Below are positions 17,683 through 25,027 of a DNA stretch of 64,000 nt, piece after piece (the first letter of the stretch is position 1; every line of letters begins with the position of its first letter). The stretch is from Cyclobacteriaceae bacterium. Its GTDB lineage: Bacteria > Bacteroidota > Bacteroidia > Cytophagales > Cyclobacteriaceae. Under the pieces are notes generated by a model that was not told the DNA's origin, ran no database searches, and worked only from the letters and a program-made list of their open reading frames with translations. A program made the position numbers and the translations under genes. The stretch lies in contig JAFIEV010000010.1 in the NCBI GenBank assembly GCA_020832305.1, positions 186,001 through 250,000 of the forward strand, in the 5' to 3' direction.

Positions 17683-18740
17683 TGGATCTGGATACCAAAA
17701 AGATTTTACAAACCCTTAATCCTAATAAGGTCTGGCTTCCGGTTGCTCTTGGACTGGCAATTGTAGTCTATCTGTTTATTAGTGATCCTGATATCACACT
17801 GGACAAATTGAGCAATATTCAACAGGCAAGACCTTGGCCATTATTTTTGGCATTTTTGGTATTAATTGCCCGAGATGCCGGTTACGTTTACCGGATTCGT
17901 CTAATTACAGACCAAAGCCTTTCCTGGACGAGCAGCATTTATGTTATCATTCTCTGGGAATTTTCCTCTGCTGTAACACCTTCTATTGTCGGTGGTACCG
18001 CTGTTGCGGTTTTTATCTTATGGAAAGAAGGCATCAAATTGGGAAAATCACTGGCTTTTGTGATGCTGAGTGCAATTTTTGACAATTTATTTTTTGTAAT
18101 TGTCGCACCTATTGCTCTTCTTCTTGCGGGTAATGCTATTTTTCCTTCATCTGCGATGGCAGAAAATGTACTGGGAAGAAGCCTTACAGCGCTGTTTTAC
18201 ACTTCTTATACACTGATTACTATCTATACCTTTGTCATGGCTTTTGCTCTGTTTTTCAGGCCAAGGTTATTTAAATGGATACTTATAAAAATTACATCTT
18301 TAGGTTTTTTGAGAAGATGGCGATATGCTGCCTACGAGAGGGGCAATGAGATCCTTTGGGCTTCAGCACAACTTAATGGTAAAAAAGCAGGATACTGGAT
18401 TAAAATAGCAGTTTCTACACTTTTTATATGGGCAGCCAGGTATGCAATGGTCAATTGTATTATTGCTTCTTTCAACGGAGATTTAACCATTTTTGACCAT
18501 ATATTGGTTTTTGGAAAACACGTAATTTTGTGGATCGTAATGCTTATATCTCCAACTCCCGGGAGCAGTGGTACCGCAGAATTTTTCTTTCCCATGTTTT
18601 TCAGGGTATTTCTGGAAGAGAACTCTGTGTTGGGGAGTTTGCTTTGGCGCATTCTTACCTATTACCCTTACCTCCTACTTGGGGCAATCTTTTTGCCAAG
18701 ATGGGTTAAATTGGTGTTTTTAAATAAAAAATCGGCCTAA
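17682..18740 (+). CDS. Flippase-like membrane protein (lysylphosphatidylglycerol synthase TM region / UPF0104-like)
   Basis: A 352-residue polytopic membrane protein with about eight hydrophobic segments. It shows the pattern of the lysylphosphatidylglycerol synthetase transmembrane/AglD-like family, including WEFSSAVTPSIVGGTAVAVF and the late SPTPGSSGTAEFFFP segment. The soluble aminoacyl-transferase domain of full MprF is absent, so a flippase-like or unknown lipid role is all that can be said. The ATG at 17682 was chosen because it overlaps the scpA stop (TAATG) and is followed by MDLDTKKILQ; an upstream in-frame ATG inside scpA is less likely. Confidence 0.85.
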   Translation: MDLDTKKILQTLNPNKVWLPVALGLAIVVYLFISDPDITLDKLSNIQQARPWPLFLAFLVLIARDAGYVYRIRLITDQSLSWTSSIYVIILWEFSSAVTPSIVGGTAVAVFILWKEGIKLGKSLAFVMLSAIFDNLFFVIVAPIALLLAGNAIFPSSAMAENVLGRSLTALFYTSYTLITIYTFVMAFALFFRPRLFKWILIKITSLGFLRRWRYAAYERGNEILWASAQLNGKKAGYWIKIAVSTLFIWAARYAMVNCIIASFNGDLTIFDHILVFGKHVILWIVMLISPTPGSSGTAEFFFPMFFRVFLEENSVLGSLLWRILTYYPYLLLGAIFLPRWVKLVFLNKKSA

Positions 18741-18773
18741 AAAAAATAGCCCCGGGGTGATTAAATGCCAGGG
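18739..18773 (-). terminator. Rho-independent terminator of ndk
   Basis: On the minus strand CCCTGG pairs with CCGGGG (one T-G pair), followed by CTA and a run of eight T. It sits 27 bases after the ndk stop and just beyond the end of the convergent membrane-protein gene. Confidence 0.6.
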
Positions 18774-18800
18774 ATATCTTTTAAAGGCAGTAATTTTTTA

Positions 18801-19220
18801 TCAAAATCTTTCAGTCATCGAAAAGAAAAAAGAAGATTCAATTGCTGCATTGGCATCAGAATCAGAACCATGTACGGCGTTTGCTTCAATGGATTTGGCA
18901 AATAGCTTACGGATGGTTCCTTCAGCTGCCTCTGCCGGGTTAGTTGATCCAATCAGTTTCCTGAAGTCTTCTACCGCATTGTCTTTTTCAAGAACCATAG
19001 CGATAACAGGGCCTGACGACATGTATTTGCAAAGATCGTTGTAAAATGGTCTCCCTTTATGTACTTCATAAAATTGTCCAGCATGCGCAGGAGTCAATAT
19101 GGTTTTTTTTGCCGCAACTATTCTATACCCGGCTTCTTCTATCATTTTGATAATTGCCCCGCTGTTACCTGCTGCTACTGCATCGGGCTTAATCATAGTA
19201 AAAGTGATGTTGTTTGCCAT
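18801..19220 (-). CDS. ndk: Nucleoside diphosphate kinase
   Basis: Cytoplasmic enzyme that balances nucleoside triphosphate pools by transferring the gamma phosphate through a phosphohistidine. The active-site histidine is H117 in NAVHGSDS. The N-terminal [10 protein letters not shown] and the [16 protein letters not shown] segment are family hallmarks. The 139 residues are normal length. It is transcribed alone, divergent from nrnA, with a terminator behind it and a -7-like box ahead. Confidence 0.97.
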   Translation of the reverse strand: MANNITFTMIKPDAVAAGNSGAIIKMIEEAGYRIVAAKKTILTPAHAGQFYEVHKGRPFYNDLCKYMSSGPVIAMVLEKDNAVEDFRKLIGSTNPAEAAEGTIRKLFAKSIEANAVHGSDSDANAAIESSFFFSMTERF

Positions 19221-19251
19221 TTGCTATTAAAACTAATTAAATGATTCTGCG

Positions 19252-19259
19252 CAAAATTA
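19252..19259 (-). promoter_or_regulatory. Possible -7 promoter element of ndk
   Basis: Minus strand reads TAATTTTG (TAnnTTTG), 31 bases before the ndk ATG. No TTG at 17-23 bases upstream. Confidence 0.4.
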
Positions 19260-19401
19260 TAAATAGAATTCCATTTTGGCTAATGAAACAATGTCAATGC
19301 TTTGAAAATAGGCAATTAACAGAAAAAATACAGCTTTTTGTTTTTACAATTTTTATGTGCAGTTTTGCAGATTATTTACAAGGACATCCCTTGACTTTAC
19401 A

Positions 19402-20424
19402 ATGCAGCAAATACACTTATTCAAAAAACTGCTATTAAAACCGCAGAAAACTGTAATTACTACTCACCATAAACCTGACGCAGATGCATTGGGCTCTTCC
19501 CTGGGACTTGCAGGGGTACTCAAAAAGCTGGGTCATGAGGTTTCTGTCATTACACCTTCTGATTATCCTGACTTTTTGGCTTGGATGTATGGTAATGAGG
19601 AAGTTATAAATTTTGAAAATAACAATCAGGATAAAGCTAAAAAACTGGTAAGTGAGGCAGAGCTTATTTTTTGCCTTGATTTTAACTGTTTAAAGCGTAT
19701 TAATTCCCTTGGAGAGCAAGTTGATAAAGCCGGAGCGATTAAAATTCTTATAGATCATCACCTTGAACCAGACCATTTTGCCAATTATGAATTCTGGGAT
19801 GTCAGTGCAGCGGCAACCTGTCAGATTATTTACAATTTGATAGAAGAGCTCGAATTACTGGATTTAATGGATACGCAGATTGCAGAATGCCTATATGCAG
19901 GTATTATGACCGACACAGGTCAGTTCAAACATCCCAATACCACCAAAGAAGTGCATCTGGTCAGCGCAAAACTAATTGACCATGGTGTAGATGTGAGTAA
20001 AGTAAGTAATCTGATATACGACAACAACAGTATTGACCGTTTGAGATTTACAGGGTATATCATTAGTCAGAAAATGACTGTGAATGCCGAACTCAATACT
20101 ACATATTTTGTCATTTCTGCTTCAGATCTCAAAAAATTCAGGTCAAAGACCGGAGATACAGAGGGGGTGGTAAATTATGGTCTTTCTATTCGCGGTATGG
20201 TATTATCAGTATTGATTATTGAAAGGGAAGATGGCGTAAAACTATCCATGCGATCGAGAGGTGAATTTTCAGTCAACGAATTTGCCAGGAAGTATTTTAA
20301 TGGCGGGGGACACAGAAATGCGGCCGGAGGTTCTTCTGAGTTATCACTTGCCGATACTGTCAACAAATTTGAAAAGCTCATTTTGGAGCATAAAGATGCA
20401 TTAAGTTTAAAATTCAATATATAA
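19402..20424 (+). CDS. nrnA: DHH-family phosphoesterase, oligoribonuclease/pAp phosphatase type
   Basis: A 340-residue DHH/DHHA1 protein. NrnA-type enzymes degrade very short RNAs and dephosphorylate pAp in the cytoplasm. It shows THHKPDADALGS near the N-terminus (metal-binding D26 and D28), the name motif DHH in ILIDHHLEPDHF, TDTGQF as motif IV, and the DHHA1 substrate loop NGGGHRNAAGG near the C-terminus. The start at 19402 was preferred over one 15 codons upstream because family proteins begin close to the first strand. It leads directly (4 bases) into an FKBP lipoprotein gene. Confidence 0.92.
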   Translation: MQQIHLFKKLLLKPQKTVITTHHKPDADALGSSLGLAGVLKKLGHEVSVITPSDYPDFLAWMYGNEEVINFENNNQDKAKKLVSEAELIFCLDFNCLKRINSLGEQVDKAGAIKILIDHHLEPDHFANYEFWDVSAAATCQIIYNLIEELELLDLMDTQIAECLYAGIMTDTGQFKHPNTTKEVHLVSAKLIDHGVDVSKVSNLIYDNNSIDRLRFTGYIISQKMTVNAELNTTYFVISASDLKKFRSKTGDTEGVVNYGLSIRGMVLSVLIIEREDGVKLSMRSRGEFSVNEFARKYFNGGGHRNAAGGSSELSLADTVNKFEKLILEHKDALSLKFNI

Positions 20425-20428
20425 AATC

Positions 20429-21301
20429 ATGTACAGTAGTATAAAGTTAGTATCGTTTGCCCTGGTGTTGGGCTTTTTGTTCAGTGCCTGTGGCGAAGGA
20501 AAATTTAAAGAGGCAAAAGAAGGCTACAAAATTTCATACATACAAAAAGGAAGTGGAGAAAGCCTGGATGAAGGAGATTTGCTTATGATCAACATGTCAT
20601 ACAAAGACAGCAAAGACTCCCTTATATTTTCATCTGTTGATTCAGGTGATCCGGTAGTAATTCCTTACAACAAAGAAGCATGGGATGAAGCAGGACAATT
20701 ATATGCGGCATTCAGTGTTCTCAAAAAAGGAGACAGTGTAGTGTTAAAAATTCTGGCATCTGATTTATTTAATAAAGCGTTCAGAATGGATACACCTGAA
20801 GAATATCCACTGGATTCTTATTTTACTTTTGAAGTAGGGGTAATAGATATAATGGATCAGGAGGGCTATGCTAGCTTTGAAGAAAGAAAGAATGAGGCAC
20901 AATTTGAAATCGATCAGAAAAAAATTGATGATTATCTGTCGCAAAACAGCATTGATGCAGAGAAAACGTCTTCAGGCTTGTACTATCTGATAGATAGCGA
21001 AGGAAGCGGACCTAACCCTTCAATGGGTGACGAAGTATCTGTCCATTACAGGGGCACCCTGCTCGATGGCACTGTATTTGATAGCTCCTTTGACAGGCAG
21101 GATGAGCCATTTACTTTCCCAATCGGGCAGGGTATGGTTATACCTGGTTGGGATGAAGGAATTGCCCTTTTGAAAAAAGGAGGAAAGGGAAAACTTTTCA
21201 TTCCTTCAAAACTGGCATATGGATCCAGAAATATGGGTACCATACAACCCAACAGCGTCCTCATTTTTGATGTGGAGCTAATAGATATTGCAAGGAATTA
21301 A
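20429..21301 (+). CDS. FKBP-type peptidyl-prolyl isomerase lipoprotein
   Basis: A predicted lipoprotein of 290 residues (MYSSIKLVSFALVLGFLFSAC, lipobox FSAC). The C-terminal domain, about residues 190-288, is a good FKBP: GDEVSVHYRGTLLDGTVFDSS, then VIPGWDEGIALLKKGGKGKL, then PNSVLIFDVELIDI. The middle part (about 45-145) looks like a degenerate FKBP domain. It probably assists folding of periplasmic or outer-membrane proteins. It sits 4 bases after nrnA and 16 bases before a second FKBP lipoprotein gene. In gliding Bacteroidota the FKBP lipoprotein GldI is needed for motility, and relation to GldI is possible but not shown. Confidence 0.88.
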   Translation: MYSSIKLVSFALVLGFLFSACGEGKFKEAKEGYKISYIQKGSGESLDEGDLLMINMSYKDSKDSLIFSSVDSGDPVVIPYNKEAWDEAGQLYAAFSVLKKGDSVVLKILASDLFNKAFRMDTPEEYPLDSYFTFEVGVIDIMDQEGYASFEERKNEAQFEIDQKKIDDYLSQNSIDAEKTSSGLYYLIDSEGSGPNPSMGDEVSVHYRGTLLDGTVFDSSFDRQDEPFTFPIGQGMVIPGWDEGIALLKKGGKGKLFIPSKLAYGSRNMGTIQPNSVLIFDVELIDIARN

Positions 21302-21317
21302 CCAAACAATTGTAAAT

Positions 21318-22250
21318 ATGAAGGGAAAATCAGTTAGAAATTTTTTGATCTTATTTGTTTTAATCAGCATTCCATTTTTGCAGGGTTGTCTCAAGAATGA
21401 CGAAGCCTATGATTTTAATGCTGCCCTCAATCGCGATAACCAGACCATTGACAATTATTTGTCTACCAATGGCCTGACCGCAATAACCGATCCTGTATAT
21501 GGCGTCAGGTTTTTTTATGAAGAAGAGGGCGAGGGCATTAAAGCAGTAAATGGAGATGGTGTTAAAATGAAATATTCTGTACGCCTTCTCGACGGAACAG
21601 TCATTGAAGAAAATAAAACTGCCACTTTTAGAAAGGGAGCAAGGGAAGTTATCGACGGCCTTGAAATTATGATGATACTTATGCGTACGGGTGACAAAGT
21701 GAAAGCCTTTGTGCCTTCGCCCTATGCATATCGCGATCAGCAGCGAGGCAGTATTCCGCCAAATTCTATCTTGGTTTTTGATCTGGAGATGACTGATATA
21801 TCGTATGGCAGCTACGATTTTGATGGTCTGATGCAAATGAATCAGGAAACCATTGATTTGTTTCTCGATAGTATTGGGGTAGAGCCCAATATTGATCCCA
21901 GAAGCGGTTTGCGATTCGTAACTACCCAGATAGGTTCAGGTAATGTTCCAAATTTGGGTGATGAAATCATGGTGCGTTACACAGGAAGGGTTATGAATAG
22001 TAACCGTACTCTTGCTGAAAATCCATTCGACAGCAACGTGGGATCCGGAGAACTCTTTTCATTTGTTTTTGATTATGGCTCTGTAATTCAGGGATGGGAT
22101 CTTGGCTTCAGGTTTTTAAGCCCCGGATCTAAGGCAACTCTGTATATTCCGTCACCTCTTGCTTATCGAAATCAGGCAAGATCAGGTATACCTGCAAATA
22201 GTATACTGGTTTTTGATGTTGAATTCGTAAGATACAATCAACAGCAATAG
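21318..22250 (+). CDS. Second FKBP-type lipoprotein, two FKBP-like domains
   Basis: A 310-residue predicted lipoprotein (MKGKSVRNFLILFVLISI, then PFLQGC as lipobox). Two FKBP-like domains follow, about residues 70-165 (GDGVKMKYSVRLLDGTVIEE, later PPNSILVFDLEM) and 200-308 (GDEIMVRYTGRVM, later GWDLGFRFLSPGSKATLYIP and PANSILVFDVEFV). The start at 21318 places the signal peptide correctly; the upstream in-frame ATG would put it inside the previous gene. It is the last gene of the nrnA-FKBP-FKBP operon and is followed by a strong terminator. Confidence 0.87.
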   Translation: MKGKSVRNFLILFVLISIPFLQGCLKNDEAYDFNAALNRDNQTIDNYLSTNGLTAITDPVYGVRFFYEEEGEGIKAVNGDGVKMKYSVRLLDGTVIEENKTATFRKGAREVIDGLEIMMILMRTGDKVKAFVPSPYAYRDQQRGSIPPNSILVFDLEMTDISYGSYDFDGLMQMNQETIDLFLDSIGVEPNIDPRSGLRFVTTQIGSGNVPNLGDEIMVRYTGRVMNSNRTLAENPFDSNVGSGELFSFVFDYGSVIQGWDLGFRFLSPGSKATLYIPSPLAYRNQARSGIPANSILVFDVEFVRYNQQQ

Positions 22251-22272
22251 GAAGTCACAAGTAATTTATTAT

Positions 22273-22305
22273 AGGGCTGGCGCATAGCGTCAGCCCTTTT
22301 TTTTT
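22273..22305 (+). terminator. Strong rho-independent terminator
   Basis: AGGGCTGGCGC and GCGTCAGCCCT form a long stem (one mismatch/wobble) with loop ATA, followed by nine T. It ends the nrnA-FKBP operon. Confidence 0.92.
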
Positions 22306-22342
22306 AGAGACATTCAATAACACCTGTGGTATGATTCCAGGC

Positions 22343-23263
22343 TTAGCAAATTATTTTAATTGCTGCTGGTTTGATCTGAGCTTCAATGCTGTCAGTTTCT
22401 TCAATAATTTCACCGTCAACTTGTAAAACTTCTGGTTTGTCAAGGCGGATCAGGGTTTTTTTGCAGCTTATTATTTTCAAATCCTTAAATTTAAATAGAG
22501 CATTTTCATTAAATACAGAGTAAAAAGCCAGTAATACTCCTTTAAATGAAATATTTTTCACAACGCATAGTTCTATGAAGCCATCATCTGGCTTGCCAAG
22601 TGGGTTGATTACTGCCCCGGTGCCATACTTTTGAGCATTGGCAATTACGATCATGTAACTTTTACCTTTATAAAATTTGCCATCGGCAATAAGGCGGTAT
22701 TTAAGTTGTCTCTTATGCCTGAATTCCTTAAAATATTGGCGAAGGTATCCCTTGAAACCTCTTATCTTTTCCTGCTCAAAACGTTTAATAACCTTTGCAT
22801 TAATGCCTATATCGCTCATATGAATGGCAATGTGTTGGTTGTTTATTTGAATGACATCAATAGGCCTTACGGTTCCTTTTAGCAGGATTTTGAAGGACAG
22901 CCTGATTCTTTCCCGTATTCCAAAAATTAAGAGCATATCATCTTCCCTCGGAATATCAAGTTCCCTGGCCATTCCATTTGCTGACCCCATGGGAATCAGG
23001 CCTACAAGATGCCCCGTTTCGAGCGCAACTTTACACACGAAATTGAGTGTCCCATCTCCACCCACAGCCACAAGGACTTCAACCTTTTTTTTATTCAGCA
23101 GTAAAATTAGATTTTCATAGTCCTTTTGCCCGGTGGTGGTATACGTTTCATAAGACAAGCTTTCTGTATTTGCGATCTCATCCAAAACTTCAAAAAAGAT
23201 TGTTTTGTCATATGCGCCGGAAATAGGGTTTACAATAAACAGAAATTTGCAGAAATCAGTCAT
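22343..23263 (-). CDS. Diacylglycerol kinase family lipid kinase (YegS/DgkB type)
   Basis: A 306-residue soluble lipid kinase. The ATP-binding signature GGDGTLNFV is at residues 68-76, after the start FLFIVNPISGA. The LIPMGSANGMAREL block and the C-terminal LQVDGEIIE segment also fit the DAGK catalytic family. It phosphorylates diacylglycerol or a related lipid at the cytoplasmic face of the membrane. The exact lipid is not predictable. It is divergent from the App1-type phosphatase at 23515, another predicted lipid-phosphate enzyme, which makes a shared lipid-metabolism theme possible. Confidence 0.9.
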   Translation of the reverse strand: MTDFCKFLFIVNPISGAYDKTIFFEVLDEIANTESLSYETYTTTGQKDYENLILLLNKKKVEVLVAVGGDGTLNFVCKVALETGHLVGLIPMGSANGMARELDIPREDDMLLIFGIRERIRLSFKILLKGTVRPIDVIQINNQHIAIHMSDIGINAKVIKRFEQEKIRGFKGYLRQYFKEFRHKRQLKYRLIADGKFYKGKSYMIVIANAQKYGTGAVINPLGKPDDGFIELCVVKNISFKGVLLAFYSVFNENALFKFKDLKIISCKKTLIRLDKPEVLQVDGEIIEETDSIEAQIKPAAIKIIC

Positions 23264-23514
23264 ATAATTTTAAAGCGTATAATCAAAAAGCCGTTTTAAA
23301 AGGCAAAACATAACCTTTGCAAGAGTAGTAAATCTCGAATTTCATTCAAGTGAATCCGGTACACAATAAGCCCATTTCTTAGTTTTTTCAGAAAGTACCT
23401 GCCAATGTGATCTGTTGTTTGGGTTATGCCTGGGATCATAAATATAAAATTCTACTTGTTGTATCGGGTTTTCATGGCATTTGGCTTTAAATATAGTTAA
23501 ATTCGCTTTTAGAA

Positions 23515-24423
23515 ATGAAGGCATCAAAAATTATCGCATATAGAGGTTTTGGAAATGGTCAGCGCATTATTGTAGCAGGGCATGTATTTCGAAAGCACAG
23601 GGTATGGGAATTAGATCCAAGGCATAATAACCTTCAAAATATTCGCCAGACCCTGAGACGATTCAGGGCCAGACCATTGGGTTTTGCCAATCTTCAAATT
23701 GAGATTGCAGGAATAAGCCGCAACGTTCCAGCTGATGCCATGGGGTTTTTTGCCACAGCCGTAAAGGGTCAACACCTAGCGCCAGGTTGGTATCCTTATA
23801 AAGTGCATTCAGAAACCTTTGGAGAAATTGAATCAGAATTTTTTATACCTCATAAGCATTCAACTGGTGTGATATCGGATATTGACGACACTCTGCTCGT
23901 CTCTCATTCTACTCGTATTATGCGAAAAATGGCTTTGGTTTTGTTTAGAAATGCTTATAGCCGCAAACCGGTCGCGCAGGTACTCAAATGGTATCATATG
24001 ATAAGAGAGCTTAATGAGGGCATGGTACCAGAAGATTTTTTTTATGTTTCAAACAGCGAGTGGAACCTCTATGACTTTTTACGTGACTTTTTTGATATCA
24101 ACGGATTGCCAAAAGGAATATTTATGCTGAGGGACCTGAAAAAAGGCCTGCGCGATCTTATTAAGACCGGAAAGCCAGACTCAGGTCATAAAGAAGAGAT
24201 GATACGATTTCTGTTGGAATTTTTCCCTCTTAAACCTTTTATACTTGCAGGAGACAGTGGCCAGAAAGATATTGATATTTATTCCCATATATGCAAAGCT
24301 TACCCCAGTCGTATCAAAGGGGTAATTATACGCCAGATTTCTTATAAAAAGACTGACCCCCGCCTTGAGACTTTTCGTACTTTTCTGGCAGACCTCAACA
24401 TACCATTTATGAGGTATCATTGA
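23515..24423 (+). CDS. App1-type phosphatidate phosphatase family protein (DUF2183)
   Basis: A 302-residue protein with the App1 catalytic motif: SDIDDTLLVSHSTR, residues 121-134, a DxDxT phosphatase signature with D122 and D124. Other family segments are VSNSEWNLYDFLRDFF and FILAGDSGQKDIDIYSHI. Yeast App1 is a Mg2+-dependent phosphatidate phosphatase, and bacterial members are mostly unstudied. There is no signal peptide. The start is the only ATG that keeps the N-terminal YRGFGNGQR segment. It is divergent from a lipid kinase gene, so the pair may act on related lipids, but that is inference. Confidence 0.85.
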   Translation: MKASKIIAYRGFGNGQRIIVAGHVFRKHRVWELDPRHNNLQNIRQTLRRFRARPLGFANLQIEIAGISRNVPADAMGFFATAVKGQHLAPGWYPYKVHSETFGEIESEFFIPHKHSTGVISDIDDTLLVSHSTRIMRKMALVLFRNAYSRKPVAQVLKWYHMIRELNEGMVPEDFFYVSNSEWNLYDFLRDFFDINGLPKGIFMLRDLKKGLRDLIKTGKPDSGHKEEMIRFLLEFFPLKPFILAGDSGQKDIDIYSHICKAYPSRIKGVIIRQISYKKTDPRLETFRTFLADLNIPFMRYH

Positions 24424-24640
24424 TCAGGAAAGTACCGGGTAGAAGCATGCATGTTGCCTTTTTCGGTAAATTATCATGTCTTTGGTACTCTCAGCATTTT
24501 GCAGTTGAAAGAAACGCGTACGTACAACTGGCAATCTATAGAGACACTGTTCAATGTTTTACAACTCGATTTTGTATTATTCTGTGTAAGTTCTTGAATA
24601 TATAATCAATTAAGCTGATTTTTTTATGCAACAGGGCTAT

Positions 24641-24661
24641 AATGTGTTAATAATACACATT
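24641..24661. repeat. Inverted repeat, 7-bp arms
   Basis: AATGTGT, spacer TAATAAT, ACACATT. The arms match perfectly. It is not followed by a T-run. A possible operator about 370 bases upstream of susC. Confidence 0.6.
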
Positions 24662-24694
24662 TGGTTAACATGTAAATTATATACCACTAAAAGG

Positions 24695-24718
24695 CTTTAT
24701 ATCTAACCAGATATAAAG
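24695..24718. repeat. Inverted repeat, 10-bp arms
   Basis: CTTTATATCT, spacer AACC, AGATATAAAG. The arms match perfectly. It lies 33 bases after the first inverted repeat, with no T-run after it. Confidence 0.65.
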
Positions 24719-25027
24719 AGAAGGTTAATTGAGATTTTATATACACCCCGTTATTTTATAATTTACCACAATGTATTTGTTAAAACCTTAAAATACGCAT
24801 TTAACAGGTAGTACAAAAATGTCAATAATACATATTCAATAATATAAAATAAGTAATTAAATAGTTTATTATTATAAAAAGTAAAATAAAATAGATAAAG
24901 AAATACAGTAAAAAAAATTAATTGAAAAATTTTATCATTAGCACATACTTTCTATATTGTTATAAAATTGCTGACAGAAATGCTACGTCAGTCATTTTAG
25001 TTGATCACATTATTAATCGTAAAAATT

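Larger units (their letters stand above)
24424..25027 (+). promoter_or_regulatory. Long AT-rich leader/intergenic region upstream of susC
   Basis: About 600 bases without a credible gene. It contains two clean inverted repeats (24641-24661 and 24695-24718), described separately. The last 300 bases are extremely AT-rich. A perfect TAnnTTTG box was not found. No sigma/anti-sigma or hybrid two-component gene is adjacent, so the controller of the susCD locus is not in view. Confidence 0.5.

Noticed and set aside
23342-23527. 61-codon minus-strand frame with a protein-like composition between the lipid kinase and App1 genes
   Set aside because: Its only ATG overlaps the first codons of the App1-type gene in antisense, there is no promoter box, and no family was recognised. 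It may be a remnant or chance; conservation in relatives would revive it.
24420-24605. 61-codon plus-strand frame just after the App1 gene
   Set aside because: Composition is not protein-like (short hydrophobic patches and many cysteines), no start signals are seen, and it lies in the susC leader.
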